The notes below the pieces were generated by a model. That model worked only from the letters and a program-made list of their open reading frames with translations. It had not been told where the DNA came from and did no database searches. A stretch of 64,000 nt of DNA from Pegea sp. RAD2-039 (taxonomy: Eukaryota > Chordata > Thaliacea > Salpida > Salpidae), in NCBI GenBank assembly GCA_034620365.1, contig JAQGEQ010000175.1:1798001-1862000 (forward strand), read 5' to 3'. This document shows, in pieces, positions 60,997 through 64,000 of the stretch. Numbering within the stretch: the first letter of the stretch is position 1; each line of letters begins with the position of its first letter. A program made the position numbers and the translations under genes.

Positions 60997-62495
60997 GTAA
61001 TGAGAATTCTTCATTTTTATCACTTGTGCATGCAGAGAGTAGGAGAAACAAGTTTCGATGTTTTGTGTGCATCGATGCGTCAAGCTTAGATGAATGCACT
61101 GATGAAAGAATCTGTTCTAATAATCAAGTAGATTTTAGTTTATTGAATTAGATGAGCAATAACTGTTCGATTTAAAGTTAATTATAAACTAGAAACGTAA
61201 CTTTATAATATCTGCTTTCAAATTTTTTAATAAACAGTTTAACTGCAGAAATCTTGTAAAACAACCATGAGACTACAACGGATAGGAAATAAAAAAGTTT
61301 ACAAAATTACAAAGCAATGTTCCCAAATAGAATCTTGTGAAAATGATAGACAACAAAATTTACATCTATGTCCAAAAAAATGTGTCCACTGTTGTCAGAA
61401 AAAACTTTGCCAGAGTCCGTCAAGTTGCCCAGAGACAAGAGTAGCTTGTAACAAATGGTTACGTAAGTACTTCTGATTGGATGATTACAGCTAATTTGAG
61501 TTTATTGGTATATTAATGGTTTCTTACAGCTATTAATATTTTTAATACTGCAAATTGCACCAAAGCAGAAAAATATCTCCCTATTTCATCTGCTGCTATC
61601 AAGTTTAAAGGAAAATTTACTGCAGGTCGCCAGCTGGTGAGATATAAATAGTTTAGAATTCGATATTCATAAAACAAAATTATGTTTAGTTTACAGCCTC
61701 ATCATTGAATCTAACTGTGGAAGAAATCGAACAAAATAATGAAATTTGGGTTTTTGATAGAAGAAATTTTTTTGCATGTCTTAAAATATCAAATAGATCA
61801 ATAATTAAAACTCAAAATGAGAAGAATCATACTGATGGAGCACATTTTGAAATAGATTTGAATATCACTTTGATCTTAAGATGTAGGTCAGTAGTTGAAA
61901 TGAAGATATATGATTCGCCTTTAATTGATTCTTATGATGGAACAAGCTCTGGATATCAAGAGAGTAATGAAAGCACAAAAGCTTACAGCAATTTAGTTTA
62001 CTCTGAAGATTTGATACTTCAAAAAAATGAAGGTAAACTTCAAAAGCAGATTATTAATTTGCACCAAATGGCTTTATCAGAAGAAATGAAAGATCCAAAT
62101 AAAGCTCAAATTCAAGATTTCTTTAATGCTGATTGCAAACTTTTGAACAAAAATGATTTAAAGGGGAAAGCGCTGGAAGATTTTAATGAGATTTTCAAAT
62201 GTCACCGAATAAGATATATAAAGTGTTTTATCACAAAAACATTGTTTGTTGAAAAGGAAAATGATCCTCAAGTGAACGATAAGAAGCAAGAAGAAGAAGA
62301 AAAGAGTGGATTGGATAATCTAACGATTGGGATGATTTCGTTATCAGCAGTTTGCGTTGGACTGCTTATTTTCCTTGCTGGTATTCGACAGGTCAGTTGA
62401 ATAACTTCTTAATAGTTTGTTTGTTTAGATAAAACTTATCTTTTTGTCTTTAGTGGAAAAAAAAGCAAAAGGAAAAAAAGCTTTCTAATTATTAA
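60997..62495 (+). CDS. Ly6/uPAR-like domain, single-pass membrane protein; 5' exon missing
   Basis: Not recognised as a named gene. Exons: 60997-61127, 61249-61462, 61530-61636, 61690-62391, 62454-62495, about 398 residues without the start exon. The first exon begins in phase 1 and carries what looks like the end of a signal peptide (SSFLSLVHA-ES). Next is a cysteine pattern typical of three-finger Ly6/uPAR domains: FRCFVCIDASSLDEC, RICSNN, KSCKTTM, YKITKQCSQIESC, then CPKKCVHCCQKKLCQ. A longer ectodomain (about 280 residues) with several N-x-S/T sites (NCT, NLT, NRS, NIT) follows. Then come an acidic/lysine-rich spacer, one membrane helix (GMISLSAVCVGLLIFLAGI) and a short lysine-rich tail ending KLSNY. 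This is a type I membrane topology. The exon joins keep phase, but the exact start is unknown. Confidence 0.6.
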
Positions 62496-64000
62496 CAAGA
62501 TCAAATGGAATTTGAAGTACACTTTTAAAATTTATGTGACTACTTTAAAGACTTACTTATATTTCAGAAGTTACAGATATATTTTCAATTATATGTCTAA
62601 TATTAGAATTTAAAATATTTGTATTGTAAATCTTTTTTAATTAAAGAAAGAAGTTGTTAAATGTACCTGAGTCAACTCTTTCTTTTTTTTAACAAATGTT
62701 TTTATCAACTTTATAGTTTTAATTATCTGCTATAATTACTTCAACAAAATCGTTGATCTCTTAAATTTCTAAATATTAACTAAAATACTTTTAAAAGCTA
62801 TTTAAACCCAGTAAAGCTCTGTTTGATGCTTATTTAAATATTATTATCAATTGAATATATGTTTTTATCATTTTTATCACTTTATGCTTTAATATTTTTC
62901 AATATATTCAGATAATTAGAATAAATAAATAAATGAAGCTCTTAATAAATGAAATGTGTTTTTACTAATTGCAATGATAACTTCAGTCTTATAATGATAT
63001 GACTTTGTGGATTCAAAATTTTTATTCCATATATTAAGTAAGTAATAGAACTTTATTCAGTTTTACGAAACATAGAATCATTTCTAAATTTGAAAAAAAA
63101 TATTTTTTCATATCTACTTCAGTGAAAATGTTTTCAATTTACGTTATTAGAATGAATTTAAGTAAAAAATATATTAATGATTCATTGTTGATAAAATTAT
63201 TTTGTATTTTTTAATCTAAACTTATGTTTTACTTTAAATAACTTTTTTGTTGATCTATTAAAACGATTAATAACTCACTTTCTTAAAATCTTAAAAGCGT
63301 CGACCAAATAGTTATCAGCTTTTATTGGATAGCACTTTAAATCATAAAGTAAATGAATTTATTACATTTGCTATTCAGTATTCCTATTCTTTCTAATATT
63401 AATTATGCTAAATTGTTATAAATAAGTCTTTTTCATTATATTTCAGCTCATATTGTTTTGTGTTCGCTATAAGAGCTGTATTCTTTGACATTTGCAGCCA
63501 TGCGTTGAATAAAATAAATAAATTATGTAATTATTATTTATATTATTATAATTTTGAAAATGTTATAATGTTTGTAAAATTATTAAAATTTAATTTTTAC
63601 TTTCAACTTAATGATTTATTGAAGAATCTTAAAAAATTACCGAAAATTTGAACTTACTTTAAACAAAATTAACAAGTTTATCTTTAGTAATAAAAACTTT
63701 ATTTATTTGTTATTTAGTTATACAAAGCTAAACAATATTTTCATTCTACTTTTTTTGAATTTTCATAAAATTATTTTATCAAATATGTCAAAATTATAGG
63801 AATCTAATCTTTTCAAAGGTGTAATTTGATGGTGTTATGTAAGGTAAAAAAAACTTTAGTTCAACCACCTTCTTTTAACACATTAAAGTTTAATGAATGA
63901 TAAATTGAAAGGTTTTAGCCAAATATTAGACAATTTTTATTAATAAAAGATTAATTTCAAAATGAAGCATTTTGGAATTAAAAGTGTTAAGTAGTTTTTG
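62496..64000. other. Downstream intergenic region to window end
   Basis: About 1.5 kb of very AT-rich DNA after the Ly6-domain gene. The 63-codon frame at 63460-63651 is low complexity. No gene, RNA or repeat was recognised. Confidence 0.4.

Overview
This is a strongly A+T-rich (by eye about 70-75%) nuclear window from a small, gene-dense animal genome. There are fifteen recognisable or well-supported protein genes in 64 kb. Most introns are 45-60 nt, the genetic code is standard, and non-LTR retrotransposon fragments are scattered between genes. The gene set is that of an animal with motile cilia: nephrocystin-4, SDCCAG8 and the axonemal protein ZMYND12 sit beside SCHIP1, hnRNP K, TMEM245 and a Ly6-type membrane protein. 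Motile cilia argue against a nematode. A compact AT-rich invertebrate of the flatworm, rotifer or orthonectid sort would fit, but the sequence alone does not settle the phylum.

Layout: DHODH (+) and condensin NCAPH (+) are followed by a long minus-strand block: ELP6, long-form DPH6, NPHP4 (28 coding exons), FKBP3 and SDCCAG8. A decayed RTE-like LINE tail (about 22.3-23.1 kb) precedes TMEM245 (+). Then come a decayed minus-strand jockey/CR1-like LINE piece (about 26.6-27.6 kb), a thimet oligopeptidase/neurolysin gene (+), the mitochondrial ribosome-recycling factor GFM2 (-), ZMYND12 (+), SCHIP1 (+), ANKRD49 (-), HNRNPK (+) and an unrecognised Ly6-domain transmembrane protein (+). A second jockey/CR1-like LINE remnant lies inside the largest ANKRD49 intron.

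Functional themes: pyrimidine synthesis (DHODH); chromosome condensation (NCAPH); translation quality (ELP6 for tRNA wobble modification, DPH6 for diphthamide on eEF2, GFM2 for mitochondrial ribosome recycling); cilium and centrosome (NPHP4, SDCCAG8, ZMYND12); RNA binding (HNRNPK). I built the spliced models by hand from frame, splice-site phase and remembered family sequences. Every internal junction listed keeps the reading frame, but single-exon boundaries remain predictions.

The most unusual signals are: a high share of splice donors with a pyrimidine at +3; a split between intronless genes and genes with an intron every 100-175 coding bases; recurrent acceptor-like AG sites just upstream of start codons; an in-frame 30-bp minisatellite in NPHP4; a cluster of compact hairpins with an Sm-like motif near 54.4 kb; and a Ly6-domain membrane protein of unknown function.
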